Below are positions 8,229-16,716 of a stretch of DNA of 64,000 nt, piece by piece. The translations under genes were made by a program, and so were the position numbers. The number at the start of each line of letters is the position of its first letter. Positions within the stretch are counted from its first letter, which is position 1. Source of the stretch: Sphingomonas panni (GTDB lineage: Bacteria > Pseudomonadota > Alphaproteobacteria > Sphingomonadales > Sphingomonadaceae); NCBI RefSeq assembly GCF_022664435.1, contig NZ_JAKREU010000001.1, forward strand, positions 558,001 to 622,000, read 5' to 3'. The notes under the pieces are model-generated. The model had not been told where the DNA came from. It made no database searches and saw only the letters and a list, made by a program, of their open reading frames with translations.

Positions 8229-9059
8229 TTACAACCCCGACGCGAAACTCAGTTCGAGTTCCTTGGCATTGGCCGGCACGTCCAGCTTGGCGCTGTTGAA
8301 GCTGAGACTCCCGCTCGGCCCGATCACCCGCGTCTGCGGCTGGATCGTCCAGCTATAGACGCTGCGGTTCTGGCTGTCCTTCAGCACCGCGCGAATGTCG
8401 GGAATACGCTGGCGGCTGCCGGTTTCGTTGATGATCCGGCCCGACACCGCGAACAGTTCGTTGCCGCTCGACAGCAGGCGGCGCTCCGGCGTGTTGATCG
8501 CGAATTTCAGCGCGTCGCTGGCCCCCGACGCGATCGGCAGGCCAAGCTGCTCGGCGATACCCGGCGTGCCGGTATAGAGGATGCCCCCGGTCGCGGCGAG
8601 CATCGCGACGCCGGCGGCAACCGCGATGGCGGTGCGGCGACGCGCGGGATTGCGGCGCGGCACGAACGGTGCCTGATGGGCGAAGGCGTTGATCGGTTCG
8701 CCCCGCTCGGCGCGTTCGGCCTCCGGATCGACATAGCGGCGCGGTTCGGTGCTGCGCGCGCGCAGCGGCGCGGGGCGCGGCGCTTCGGCATAGGGTACGT
8801 CCGGCGCGGCGGCGGCAGGCGGCGGCGCGACGGTGCGGGGGCGCGGCGCTTCGGCGACCGTGTCGGCCATCGCCGGCTGGGCTACCCGCGCCGGCTCGGG
8901 CGGCGGGGTGACGGCGGCGGTGGTGCCCAGATCGAGCATTGCCGGCGGCTGGAACCAGCTATGCCGGCATCCCGCGCAACGCACGGTGCGCCCGGCCGGG
9001 CCGATCGCCGAATCGGCGACCAGATAGCGCATATGGCATTGCGTACATTCGAGGATCAT
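8229..9059 (-). CDS. zinc-ribbon membrane protein (MJ0042 motif, DUF3426-like C-terminus)
   Basis: This 276-residue protein starts with an MJ0042-type zinc ribbon: ECTQC (Cys5, Cys8) and RCAGC (Cys28, Cys31), ending in a conserved Trp. A Pro/Ala-rich linker of about 100 residues follows, then one membrane segment (about 140-160) and a C-terminal beta-rich domain resembling DUF3426. The predicted topology is a cytoplasmic ribbon with an extracytoplasmic C-terminal domain. Its function is unknown. In alphaproteobacteria such genes are often found divergent from ftsE, as here, which suggests an envelope or division-related role, but that is inference. ATG 9059 is chosen because the ribbon begins immediately; upstream codons add an unlikely Arg/Gly-rich extension. 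Confidence 0.85.
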   Translation of the reverse strand: MILECTQCHMRYLVADSAIGPAGRTVRCAGCRHSWFQPPAMLDLGTTAAVTPPPEPARVAQPAMADTVAEAPRPRTVAPPPAAAAPDVPYAEAPRPAPLRARSTEPRRYVDPEAERAERGEPINAFAHQAPFVPRRNPARRRTAIAVAAGVAMLAATGGILYTGTPGIAEQLGLPIASGASDALKFAINTPERRLLSSGNELFAVSGRIINETGSRQRIPDIRAVLKDSQNRSVYSWTIQPQTRVIGPSGSLSFNSAKLDVPANAKELELSFASGL

Positions 9060-9145
9060 CGTCCCCTGCCCCCTGCATGGGCCGCGCCGGGCCGCCACGA
9101 TGCGGAGCCAACTGGGCGCGACTGTAATCCAGCCTTGAATCTAAA

Positions 9146-9172
9146 GCGCCTTGCCGGTCCATGGCAAGGCGC
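9146..9172. promoter_or_regulatory. perfect 10-bp stem-loop in the ftsE upstream region
   Basis: GCGCCTTGCC (9146-9155) and GGCAAGGCGC (9163-9172) are exactly complementary around a 7-nt spacer. The element lies in the 194-bp divergent region between the zinc-ribbon gene and ftsE, about 80 bp before the ftsE start. It may be an operator dyad or a leader hairpin; nothing in the window identifies a binding protein. Confidence 0.5.
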
Positions 9173-9253
9173 GATTGCGCGGCGCGCGAGACAATTGCGC
9201 CCTCGCCCGATCTTGTGCGATGGGCACAAGGACCGGTGGAAGCAAGGGCGCCC

Positions 9254-9940
9254 GTGGCCAGCATCGTTCAGTTCGAAAATGTCGGTCTTCGCTACGCCCA
9301 GGAGCCGGAAACGCTGAGCGACGTCAGCTTTTCGCTGAGCGCCGGGACCTTCCATTTCCTCGTCGGGGCATCGGGCGCGGGCAAGACGTCGCTGCTGCGC
9401 CTGCTCTACCTGTCGCAACGGCCCAGCCGGGGGGTGATCCGCCTGTTCGGCGAGGATATGGTGACGTCGCCGCGCAGCCGCCTGCCGGGCTTTCGCCGGC
9501 GCATCGGCGTGGTGTTCCAGGATTTCCGGCTGGTGCCGCATCTGTCGGCGCGCGACAATATCGCGCTGCCCTTGCGCGTCGCGGGGATGCCGGAGGAGGA
9601 TATCGCCGAACCGGTGGGGGAGATGCTCGCCTGGGTCGGGCTGACCGACCGCGCCGATGCGCGTCCGCCGACGCTGTCGGGCGGCGAGCAGCAGCGCGTC
9701 GCCATCGCCCGCGCGGTCATCAACCGGCCCGAAATCCTCGTCGCCGACGAACCGACCGGCAATGTCGATCCCGACATGGCCGAACGGCTGCTAAAGCTGT
9801 TCGCCTCGCTCAACCGGCTGGGGACGACCGTCGTGATGGCGACGCACGACCACCATCTGCTCGACCGGGTACCGGACGCGCGGCTGATGCTGCTCGATCG
9901 CGGGCGGCTGGTCGATCCGGTCGCGGCGGGGGTCGCATGA
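9254..9940 (+). CDS. ftsE: cell division ATP-binding protein FtsE
   Basis: This ABC ATPase works with FtsX at the division site to activate septal peptidoglycan hydrolysis. It has 228 residues, the expected FtsE size, with Walker A GASGAGKT (38-45), a Q-loop region (VVFQDFRLVPHLSARDN), signature LSGGEQQR (about 141-148), Walker B ILVADEPTGNVDP and the switch histidine in MATHDH. The GTG at 9254 is preferred over an upstream ATG at 9161, which would add an Arg-rich extension overlapping the 9146 stem-loop; an AGGG precedes the GTG. Its stop overlaps the ftsX start (ATGA), so the pair is translationally coupled. Confidence 0.93.
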   Translation: MASIVQFENVGLRYAQEPETLSDVSFSLSAGTFHFLVGASGAGKTSLLRLLYLSQRPSRGVIRLFGEDMVTSPRSRLPGFRRRIGVVFQDFRLVPHLSARDNIALPLRVAGMPEEDIAEPVGEMLAWVGLTDRADARPPTLSGGEQQRVAIARAVINRPEILVADEPTGNVDPDMAERLLKLFASLNRLGTTVVMATHDHHLLDRVPDARLMLLDRGRLVDPVAAGVA

Positions 9941-10818
9941 GCGGGCGTGCGCCGACGCAGCCGCTGCTCGACGACCGGCAGGGGCGCCGCGCGATGGTGT
10001 GGATCATGGCGATCATGATCTTCCTGACGACGCTCAGCGCCGCGCTAGGTCTCTCCACCCGCAACGCCGGGGGAGCGCTCGACCGGCAACTCGCCGCGCG
10101 GCTGACGGTGCAGGTCATCGAGGGCGACGCCGCGACGCGCGATGCGGAAGTCGTGCGCCTGCTCGCCCGGTTGAAGGCGTCGGCCGATGTGACCCGCGCG
10201 ACCGAGGTCGATCGTGCCCGGCTGGCCGAAATGCTGCGGCCATGGCTGGGCGAAGCGGGGCTGGACGCCGACCTGCCGATGCCGTCGATGATCGATGTCG
10301 ACCTGCGGACCGGCGACGACGCGGCGGTGGCGCGGGTGGAGGCGCTGGCCCGGGGCGTCGGTGCCGGCATCCGCGTCGACCGCCATGCGACCTGGCTGGC
10401 CCCGGTGCGCAGCTTCGTCGGTGCGATCGGGCTTACCGCCTTCGGACTGGTGCTGGTGATGGCGAGCGCGACCGCCGCCGTCGTGCTGCTCGTTGCGCGG
10501 GCGGGGCTTGATACGCATCGCGGAACGATCGACATCCTGCATATGCTGGGTTCGACCGACCTTCAGATCGCCCGCCTGTTCCAGCGGCGGATCGGGCAGG
10601 ATACGCTGACCGGCGGCCTGATCGGCGCGCTGGCCGGCGCGCTGGTCGTCGTGGCGCTGGGCGAGCGGATGGCGACGCTCGAATCGCAGCTGGTCGATGG
10701 CGTCGCGCTGGCCCCGCTGGACTGGGTGGCGATCGGCGCGCTCCCGCTTGCCTTTACCGCGCTGGCCATGGTGGCGGCGCGGATCGCCGTGCTGCGGCGG
10801 CTGGCGGGGGTATTGTGA
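9937..10818 (+). CDS. ftsX: cell division protein FtsX
   Basis: FtsX is the membrane partner of FtsE. The 293-residue sequence has a short cytoplasmic N-terminus, TM1 (about 19-41), an extracytoplasmic domain to about residue 160, and three further membrane segments (about 165-190, 220-240, 260-285). The segment DTHRGTIDILHMLGSTDLQIARLF between TM2 and TM3 corresponds to the FtsX/MacB coupling region contacting the ATPase. The extracytoplasmic domain is the part that would bind an amidase activator such as EnvC or a related protein. The gene overlaps ftsE by 4 bp and the following ydcF-like gene by one base (TGATG). Confidence 0.93.
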   Translation: MSGRAPTQPLLDDRQGRRAMVWIMAIMIFLTTLSAALGLSTRNAGGALDRQLAARLTVQVIEGDAATRDAEVVRLLARLKASADVTRATEVDRARLAEMLRPWLGEAGLDADLPMPSMIDVDLRTGDDAAVARVEALARGVGAGIRVDRHATWLAPVRSFVGAIGLTAFGLVLVMASATAAVVLLVARAGLDTHRGTIDILHMLGSTDLQIARLFQRRIGQDTLTGGLIGALAGALVVVALGERMATLESQLVDGVALAPLDWVAIGALPLAFTALAMVAARIAVLRRLAGVL

Positions 10819-11354
10819 TGGGGCGCATCTTCGCGGTCGCGCTGCTGCTCTATGCGCTGGGCTTTGCGCTGTTTTCGGTGACGTTGCCGACCCCGCTCGC
10901 CCAGCCGCGCCGCACCGATGGCGTGGTGGTGCCGACCGGCGGGCCGGGAAGGATCGAGCGCGGCCTTGCCGTGATCGAACGTGGCGAGGCGAAGCGGATG
11001 CTGGTCACCGGCGTCGATCCCGACGTGCGGCCGGGCGAGCTGGCCGCCGCCAACGGTGCGCCGCGCCGGCTGTTCCGCTGCTGCGTCGATCTGGGCCATG
11101 AGGCGGTGGATACCCGGTCGAACGCCGACGAGACCGCCGACTGGGTCCGGCGCAACCGCTATCGCTCGGTCCGGCTGGTCACCTCCAACTGGCATATGGC
11201 GCGGGCCGCCATGGAGCTGCGCCATGCGCTGGGCAATTCGGTCGAGGTCGTGCGCGATCCGGTCACCGCCAATCCCGGCTTCGCGCTGCTGTTCGGCGAA
11301 TATAACAAATATCTGGTGCGGGGATTGGTGATGCGGCTGGGGATCGACCTGTGA
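10818..11354 (+). CDS. YdcF family protein (DUF218)
   Basis: This 178-residue protein has an N-terminal signal anchor (about 3-21) followed by a DUF218 domain. Visible family features are the first strand DGVVVPTGGPGRIERGLAV, the central NADETADWVRR with the preceding Thr-Arg-Ser, and VTSNWHMARAAMEL. Members such as E. coli SanA/YdcF bind nucleotides or act on envelope precursors, but functions are poorly defined. A GTG at 10815 would add one residue; the ATG at 10818 is preferred. It is embedded in an overlapping operon with ftsEX upstream and plsC downstream, so an envelope role is plausible. Confidence 0.87.
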   Translation: MGRIFAVALLLYALGFALFSVTLPTPLAQPRRTDGVVVPTGGPGRIERGLAVIERGEAKRMLVTGVDPDVRPGELAAANGAPRRLFRCCVDLGHEAVDTRSNADETADWVRRNRYRSVRLVTSNWHMARAAMELRHALGNSVEVVRDPVTANPGFALLFGEYNKYLVRGLVMRLGIDL

Positions 11355-12082
11355 TCGCGTGGGTCCGCACCATCCTGTTCCGCGTCCTGTTCTACGGCGC
11401 GTCGGTGCCGATCGTGCTGAGCGCGCCGCTATCGGCCAGGTTCGGGCGGCCGGCGATGCACGTCCATGCCCATGTGTGGATCCGCGTCCACCGCTTCCTC
11501 GCCCGCTGGATATTGGGCGTGCGGGTCCGCGTGGAGGGCCAACGGCCGCCCGGCACCTATCTGTTCGCGGTCAAGCATCAGGCGATGTTCGAAACGCTGG
11601 AGATGGCGCAGCGGATCGACGGCCCGCTGATCGTGATGAAGCGCGAGCTGATCGACATGCCCTTCTGGGGCAAGACCGCCAAGGCCTATGGCGCGATCGG
11701 CGTCGACCGCGATGCCTCGTCCAAGGCGTTGCGCCAGATGCTGAAGGAAGCGGCCGTCGCACGGGCGGAGAACCGGTCGGTGCTGATCTTTCCGGAAGGC
11801 ACGCGGGTCGCGGTGGGTGAGGCGCCGCCGCTACGCTCGGGCTTCGCCGGGCTGTACAAGGCGCTGAACATGCCCGTCGTGCCAGTCGCGCTCGACAGTG
11901 GCCGCTGTACGCCGCGCAAGGGGGCCAGCCGGTCGGGGGTGATTACGATCCGCTTCCTCGATCCGATCCCGGCGGGGTTGCCGCGCGAGGAGATCGAGGC
12001 GCGGGTCCATGCGGCGATCAATGCGCTGGAGCCGGCCGTCGCTCCCCCCGAACCCGGTCGCCCTCACCAGTTGCGACGATAG
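11351..12082 (+). CDS. plsC: lysophospholipid / 1-acyl-sn-glycerol-3-phosphate acyltransferase (PlsC family)
   Basis: This 243-residue enzyme of the PlsC family transfers an acyl chain to lysophosphatidate or a similar lysolipid at the inner membrane. An N-terminal hydrophobic segment (about 8-28) is followed by the catalytic HX4D/E motif, here HQAMFE (His76-Glu81, the Glu variant), a substrate-binding GAIGVDRD, and FPEGTR (147-152). The start is a GTG that overlaps the previous stop (GTGA). The 3' end overlaps by 19 bp the 3' end of the convergent TonB receptor gene. Which glycerolipid it acts on is not determined. Confidence 0.9.
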   Translation: MIAWVRTILFRVLFYGASVPIVLSAPLSARFGRPAMHVHAHVWIRVHRFLARWILGVRVRVEGQRPPGTYLFAVKHQAMFETLEMAQRIDGPLIVMKRELIDMPFWGKTAKAYGAIGVDRDASSKALRQMLKEAAVARAENRSVLIFPEGTRVAVGEAPPLRSGFAGLYKALNMPVVPVALDSGRCTPRKGASRSGVITIRFLDPIPAGLPREEIEARVHAAINALEPAVAPPEPGRPHQLRR

Positions 12083-14229
12083 CCGATCGTCAACGTGGCA
12101 CCGTTGGCAGGCACGCGGCTGCTGTTGAGGTTGCTGCGCAGCAACTGGCTGTACACCGGGAAATATTGGGTATCGAACAGGTTCTCGATCCCGGCCGTGA
12201 TGACGTCCCGATCGGTCGCGCGCCAGCGGGCGGTTACGTCGAACACCGCATATTGCTCGACCTTGCGACGTCCGAAGCTCTGTACCCCGTTCAGCCGATA
12301 GTCGCGGTCGCCCGACAGCAGCCCCTGAAAGCGCAGGTCGAGCCGGTCGACCGGCGTCGCCTCGACATAGGCCGTGACCTTCAATGGGGGCACGCGATAG
12401 CCGGTCATCGGGCGCGACGCCGTGGCGTTGGCGGGGCGTTCGCGGCCGCTGATCCAGGTCGCGGTCGCGCCGGCCCGGATGGGATCGGCCGGTGCGCCGA
12501 CGTCGAGCGACCCTTCGACACCGCGAATCCGCTCGGCGGTGCGCACCAGGATCAGGCCGTTGTTGAGGCTCTGCACATCGCCCAGTTCGGATGTCGTGCG
12601 AAATGCCGACGCGGTCATGCGCACGGTGCCGAACCGGCCGCGCCAGCCCAGCTCGTAACTGTCGATCCGTACCGGTTGCAGGTCCGAATTGCCGATATCG
12701 AAGCCGGGGCTGGCGTTGCGCAGCTGCAGCCCGATATCCGGCAGCTGGAACCCTTGCGAAAAGGTCGCGAAGACATCCTGCCCCGCGACCGGCGTCACCG
12801 TCGCGCTGCCGTTGAAGGTCCATGCGCCATAGGAGATGGTGCCGCCGGGGATCGTGCCGGGCCGCGTCGCGCGCAGCTGCGACAATGGCACGAAATCGTC
12901 GAACCGGGCACGGGCACGGTCGTAGCGCGCGCCCCCTTCGATGGCGAACCAGTCGGCGAAACGGTGCTGCGCGTGGACGAAGCCGCCATAGGTCAGCGTC
13001 GTCAGTTCCGGCATGTAGAGGAGGGTCGCGGTCCGGTTGAACACCAGCCCCCGGCTCGCGTCATAGGCGGCGGGATCGAATATATCGAGCGGCATGTCGC
13101 TCCGTTCGCGGGCAAGGTCGCCGCCCCAGGTAAGCGAGGTCCGCTCCGCCAGCGGCGTCTCGATCGTCAGTCGCCCGCCAAGGACCTGGCTGTTCTGCGT
13201 CACCTGATCGACGTTGCGACCGCGCGTCGCGATGCCGCGCGCGTCGAACGGCGTGTAGCGCGAGAAGAATTCGCGATAAAAGCCGAGCAGCGTCAGGCGA
13301 CTGCCGAGTATGTCGCGCAGGGCGAGGTTGGCCGTGACCACCGTGCTGTGCAGCTGGTTCTGCTCGGCAAGGCGGATACCGCGCAGCGGCCGGGCGGCGG
13401 CACTGCCGGCCGGCAGGCGGTCGACCGCGGGATCGGACACGAAGTCGGTCTGCTGGTCGGCGCGGTAATGGCTGGCCGACAGCTGGACATAGGCCCCGCC
13501 GAGCCGCAGCCCCGCCTTGCCGCCGATATTCCACACATTGCTGTCGAACAGGTCGCCCTGGCTGGGTTCGGGCGCGCGGCGATCGCCATTGCCGTCGAAC
13601 CCGCCGCCGATCCGCTGGTAACCGCCGTTGACGATGAAATCGAGCATACCCGCCGAGCCGGAGACGAACTGCTGCACCCGGCCGCCCAGACTGTCGCTGG
13701 TGAGGTTCGACAGCGATCCGCTACCCGCCAGCACCGTCTCCGCCCGGAGCGGCCCGCCGGCGGGGCGGGTGTTGATCGCGATGATGCCCCCGGTCGCACC
13801 GCTGCCATATATCGCGCTGCTGCCGCGCAGCACCTGCACCTGCGCGATGCTGGCGGGTTCGAGGGCGATGAGGTTGCGGGCGCTGTCGCGGTTGGTGTTG
13901 TAGGGCACGCCGTCGACCAGGATCAGCGCCCCGCGCCCGCGCAACGTCTGGCCGAAATCGGTGATCGTGCGGCTGGAATCCGCAAGGCCGGGCACGGTCT
14001 TGGCAAGGATGGTGGACAGCGTGTCCGACGCGGTGCGGGCGAGTTCGATCTCCTCCCGATCGATCGTCGTCACCTGATGACCGGACGCCACGATGCCGCT
14101 GCGGGTCCGCTGCGCCGTGACCACGATGTCGTCGCCATTCGCTGCGTCCTGCGGCGAAGCGACGGTCTGGGCGACCGCTGCCGGCGCGCACATCAGCAGG
14201 GCCATCATGGCCGGACACCCATATTGCAT
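12064..14229 (-). CDS. TonB-dependent outer membrane receptor, siderophore type
   Basis: This 721-residue outer-membrane transporter has a signal peptide (cleavage near VAQTVA), a sequence DDIVVTAQRTRSG at the mature N-terminus that marks the TonB-box/plug entry in sphingomonads, a plug domain (LVDGVPYNTN, VQVLRGSSAIYGSGATGGII) and a C-terminal 22-strand barrel ending in Trp (YRRNW). The plug resembles siderophore receptors, but the ligand cannot be named. The ATG at 14229 follows a GGGGGA; a TTG four codons upstream is less likely. No TonB/ExbBD or siderophore gene is adjacent, so it is an orphan receptor. A palindrome lies immediately upstream. Confidence 0.92.
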   Translation of the reverse strand: MQYGCPAMMALLMCAPAAVAQTVASPQDAANGDDIVVTAQRTRSGIVASGHQVTTIDREEIELARTASDTLSTILAKTVPGLADSSRTITDFGQTLRGRGALILVDGVPYNTNRDSARNLIALEPASIAQVQVLRGSSAIYGSGATGGIIAINTRPAGGPLRAETVLAGSGSLSNLTSDSLGGRVQQFVSGSAGMLDFIVNGGYQRIGGGFDGNGDRRAPEPSQGDLFDSNVWNIGGKAGLRLGGAYVQLSASHYRADQQTDFVSDPAVDRLPAGSAAARPLRGIRLAEQNQLHSTVVTANLALRDILGSRLTLLGFYREFFSRYTPFDARGIATRGRNVDQVTQNSQVLGGRLTIETPLAERTSLTWGGDLARERSDMPLDIFDPAAYDASRGLVFNRTATLLYMPELTTLTYGGFVHAQHRFADWFAIEGGARYDRARARFDDFVPLSQLRATRPGTIPGGTISYGAWTFNGSATVTPVAGQDVFATFSQGFQLPDIGLQLRNASPGFDIGNSDLQPVRIDSYELGWRGRFGTVRMTASAFRTTSELGDVQSLNNGLILVRTAERIRGVEGSLDVGAPADPIRAGATATWISGRERPANATASRPMTGYRVPPLKVTAYVEATPVDRLDLRFQGLLSGDRDYRLNGVQSFGRRKVEQYAVFDVTARWRATDRDVITAGIENLFDTQYFPVYSQLLRSNLNSSRVPANGATLTIGYRRNW

Positions 14230-14242
14230 ACGATCCCCCAAA

Positions 14243-14259
14243 TGCGATTGCGTCGCAAT
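14243..14259. promoter_or_regulatory. palindrome directly upstream of the TonB receptor start
   Basis: ATTGCG, T, CGCAAT (14247-14259) is a perfect dyad with a one-base centre, and the overlapping TGCGA-N5-TCGCA (14243-14257) is also symmetrical. It ends 14 bp before the chosen ATG, where a metal-responsive repressor (Fur-like or other) could block transcription or initiation. The identity of the regulator is unknown. Confidence 0.4.
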
Positions 14260-14353
14260 AGTGGATTATAAGCGGGTGTCAAAGCCTATTGCGCGTGCGC
14301 CGATTACCCGTGCCGCATACGCGTCCGCCATCGTCCGGCGGACATGCCCCCTC

Positions 14354-16027
14354 TCATTCCTCCGGTTCGGCAGGGGAGGCCGCAGCGCCCTTCACGAGGC
14401 CGTCCAGCGTCGCACTGTCGAAGCCCAGTTCCTTCATCAAACCGTCGATCACCGGCGCCTGTGCGCGATAGCGTAGCGCCGCGCTGACCGCAGCGTTGGC
14501 GAGGTTGCCGTCGCCGCCGCCGCCGCCGGCCGAAGGAGCGCCCGCCGTGGCGACACCGCCGGACCCGCCGCCCAGCCCGTCGACCTGCACGATGCGGATG
14601 CTGTCGATCGCCTCCATCGGCCTGGCCGCCTCGCGCACCAGTTCGGGCAGGACGTTGAGCAGGGCAAGGCGCGTCTGGAGCGAGACCTGTTCGTTCGACA
14701 ACAGGTTCGCCGCCTCGTTCACCGCGCGCTGGCCGGCGGCTTCCACCTCGAACCGGACGCGGCTGGCCTCGGCGCGCAGCTTCTCGGCCTCCGCCTCACC
14801 CTCGGCAGCGGCGCGCAGCGCGGCGGCACGGTCGGCGGCGGCCTGTGCCTCCGCCTCGGCCTGTACCTTGATCGCGATGGCGGCGCGTTCGGCCTCGCGC
14901 GCGGCGTCGATCAGTTCGATGCGCTTCTGACGCTCCGCCACCTCGGTTTCGCGTGCGGTGCTGACCCGTTCCTCGGCCGCGACCGCCTCGGCGCGCGCCT
15001 GATCCGCCTCGGCCTTGGCCTGGCTTTCCTGGCGGCTCTTGTTCTGCACCGCGATCTGCTGTTCCTGCCGGGCGATGGCCAGCGCCTGTTCCTGCGCGAT
15101 GCGCGCTTCCTGGATCGCACGGTCGGCCTCGATCTGGGCAGCGTCGGTCTGCTGCTTGGCGGCGATGCGCGCCTGATCGGCCTCGCGCTGGCGATCGGTC
15201 TGCTGGCGCGCAATCTCGCTCGCCTGTTCGGCGCGGCGCACCTCCAGCTCGCGCTCCTGCTCCAGCCGGGCGAACTCCGCATCGCGGGCGATGGTGAAGG
15301 AGGTGCGCGACGCCTCCAGATTCTTCGCCTCGATCTGGACCCGCGTATCCTGTTCGATGTCGTTGCGCGTCTTCTTGCGCAGTTCGATCTGCTCGGTCAG
15401 CTTGGTCAGGCCCTCGGCGTCGAACGCGTTGTTGGCGTTGAAATGCTCGATCGACGTCTGGTCGAGTCCGGTCAGCGACACGCTTTCCAGCTCCAGCCCG
15501 TTCATCGCGAGATCGGCGGAGGAAACCTGCTGCACCTTCTGCACGAATTCGCTGCGCTGTTCGTGCAGCTGGTTCATCGTCATGCCGGCCGCGACCGAGC
15601 GCAGCGCGTCGACGAACTTGCCCTCGACCAGTTCCTTGAGCGCTTCGGGGTGCATGGTGCGCTGGCCCAGCGTCTGCGCGGCGGTGGCCAGCGCCTCGCG
15701 ATCCGGGCGCACGCGGACGTAGAATTCGGCCCGCACGTCGATCCGCAGCCGGTCGAGCGTGATGAGCGCGTCGCCGTTGCGCCGCTCGACCGCCAGCCGC
15801 ACCGTGTTCATATTGACCGGCATCGTCTCATGCAGCACCGGCAGCACCAGCGCGCCGCCGTTCATCACCACCTTTTCCCCACCGAATCCGGTGCGGACGA
15901 ACGCGATTTCCTTCGACGCGCGCTTGTAGAGGCGGGCCATGACGATGCCGATGACGATCAGCGCGATCAGCGGCACGCCGGCATAGATCAGGACGGCGCT
16001 GACGCCGGCAGGCACGATGTCGGTCAT
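14354..16027 (-). CDS. flotillin-like SPFH protein (YqiK family)
   Basis: This 557-residue membrane-associated scaffold protein has a single N-terminal membrane segment (about 9-30), the SPFH/PHB domain (residues ~45-220; note RTGFGGEKVVMNGGALVLP, the flotillin entry sequence), then a very long Ala/Glu/Arg/Gln coiled coil (~220-450) and a Gly-rich C-terminal tail (GGGSGG, GGGGGDGNL). Flotillins organise membrane microdomains. The ATG start overlaps the stop of the upstream YqiJ gene (ATGA), reproducing the yqiJ-yqiK pairing known in enterobacteria. The much longer open frame upstream is an overlap with yqiJ and is not coding in this frame. Confidence 0.9.
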   Translation of the reverse strand: MTDIVPAGVSAVLIYAGVPLIALIVIGIVMARLYKRASKEIAFVRTGFGGEKVVMNGGALVLPVLHETMPVNMNTVRLAVERRNGDALITLDRLRIDVRAEFYVRVRPDREALATAAQTLGQRTMHPEALKELVEGKFVDALRSVAAGMTMNQLHEQRSEFVQKVQQVSSADLAMNGLELESVSLTGLDQTSIEHFNANNAFDAEGLTKLTEQIELRKKTRNDIEQDTRVQIEAKNLEASRTSFTIARDAEFARLEQERELEVRRAEQASEIARQQTDRQREADQARIAAKQQTDAAQIEADRAIQEARIAQEQALAIARQEQQIAVQNKSRQESQAKAEADQARAEAVAAEERVSTARETEVAERQKRIELIDAAREAERAAIAIKVQAEAEAQAAADRAAALRAAAEGEAEAEKLRAEASRVRFEVEAAGQRAVNEAANLLSNEQVSLQTRLALLNVLPELVREAARPMEAIDSIRIVQVDGLGGGSGGVATAGAPSAGGGGGDGNLANAAVSAALRYRAQAPVIDGLMKELGFDSATLDGLVKGAAASPAEPEE

Positions 16028-16635
16028 ATTTCCATCCAGTCGGTGAGGCGGGGGGAGCTGTGCAGGATCGCACGGAACGACGAGCCTTCGCGCCGGACGA
16101 GCAGCACGGTGTCGCCCTCCACGAAGCTGTCGGCGGAGTCGTTGGGTTCGACCAGCACATGATGCGGCTGGCCATGGGGGTCGAGGACGCGGGTGCGCGC
16201 GGGCGATCCGGCGGCGGCGCGGCCGACGGTGACGATGCCGGTACGCCCGACCAGATCGTCGACCTCGAATGCAGTGGTTTCGTCGCGCGGCAACAGGCGC
16301 GCGAGCAGTCGGGCGACGGCCGAGGTCAGCGGCAATGCCACGACCAGTGCGGCGGGAATGGCGATCCACGGTGACAGCAACGCGCCGGTCATCGCCTGCG
16401 CCACCTGTTGCCCGGCCAGCCCGACACCGCCGAACACGGCCAGAAAGGCCACCAGCAGCACCAGCAACGGCACCCGCCCGACGCCGAGCCAGTCGAGCAG
16501 CCCGGAATCGAGGTCCAGATCGAGATCGAGGCCGCTGCTGCCCAGCCCCACTGCCTCGATCATGCCGATCAGCAGCATCAACACCCATGCCGCCGTGAAA
16601 ACGACCGCCTCCGGTGCGATGAAGTGTTCCATCAT
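16024..16635 (-). CDS. YqiJ-like membrane protein with OB-fold (NfeD-related)
   Basis: This 203-residue protein has membrane segments near residues 12-30, 54-75 and 83-108 and a C-terminal beta-rich OB-fold domain (about 130-200; GRTGIVTVGRAAAGSPARTRV). The architecture matches YqiJ/NfeD proteins, which are encoded next to flotillins and are thought to act with them in membrane organisation. Asp/Leu alternation (LDLDLDLD, residues 36-43) in the first loop is unusual but common in YqiJ homologues. Two adjacent ATGs (16635, 16632) follow a GGGGAG. It is the first gene of a two-gene overlapping operon. Confidence 0.85.
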   Translation of the reverse strand: MMEHFIAPEAVVFTAAWVLMLLIGMIEAVGLGSSGLDLDLDLDSGLLDWLGVGRVPLLVLLVAFLAVFGGVGLAGQQVAQAMTGALLSPWIAIPAALVVALPLTSAVARLLARLLPRDETTAFEVDDLVGRTGIVTVGRAAAGSPARTRVLDPHGQPHHVLVEPNDSADSFVEGDTVLLVRREGSSFRAILHSSPRLTDWMEI

Positions 16636-16716
16636 CCCCCGGCTCCCCTGTTGTTGCAGGAGAGTAACGGAAGGAAGCCGGGGGTCAACCGCTGGCGGCG
16701 CCCCCGCGACGATTCA

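Noticed and set aside
12166..14271. 701-codon open frame antisense to the TonB receptor
   Set aside because: Arg/Gly/Ala-rich translation with no motif; the sense strand is a convincing receptor.
16028..16588. Extended N-terminus for the flotillin gene
   Set aside because: The upstream frame overlaps the YqiJ gene, and the sequence before MTDIVPAG is Arg-rich without similarity to the family.
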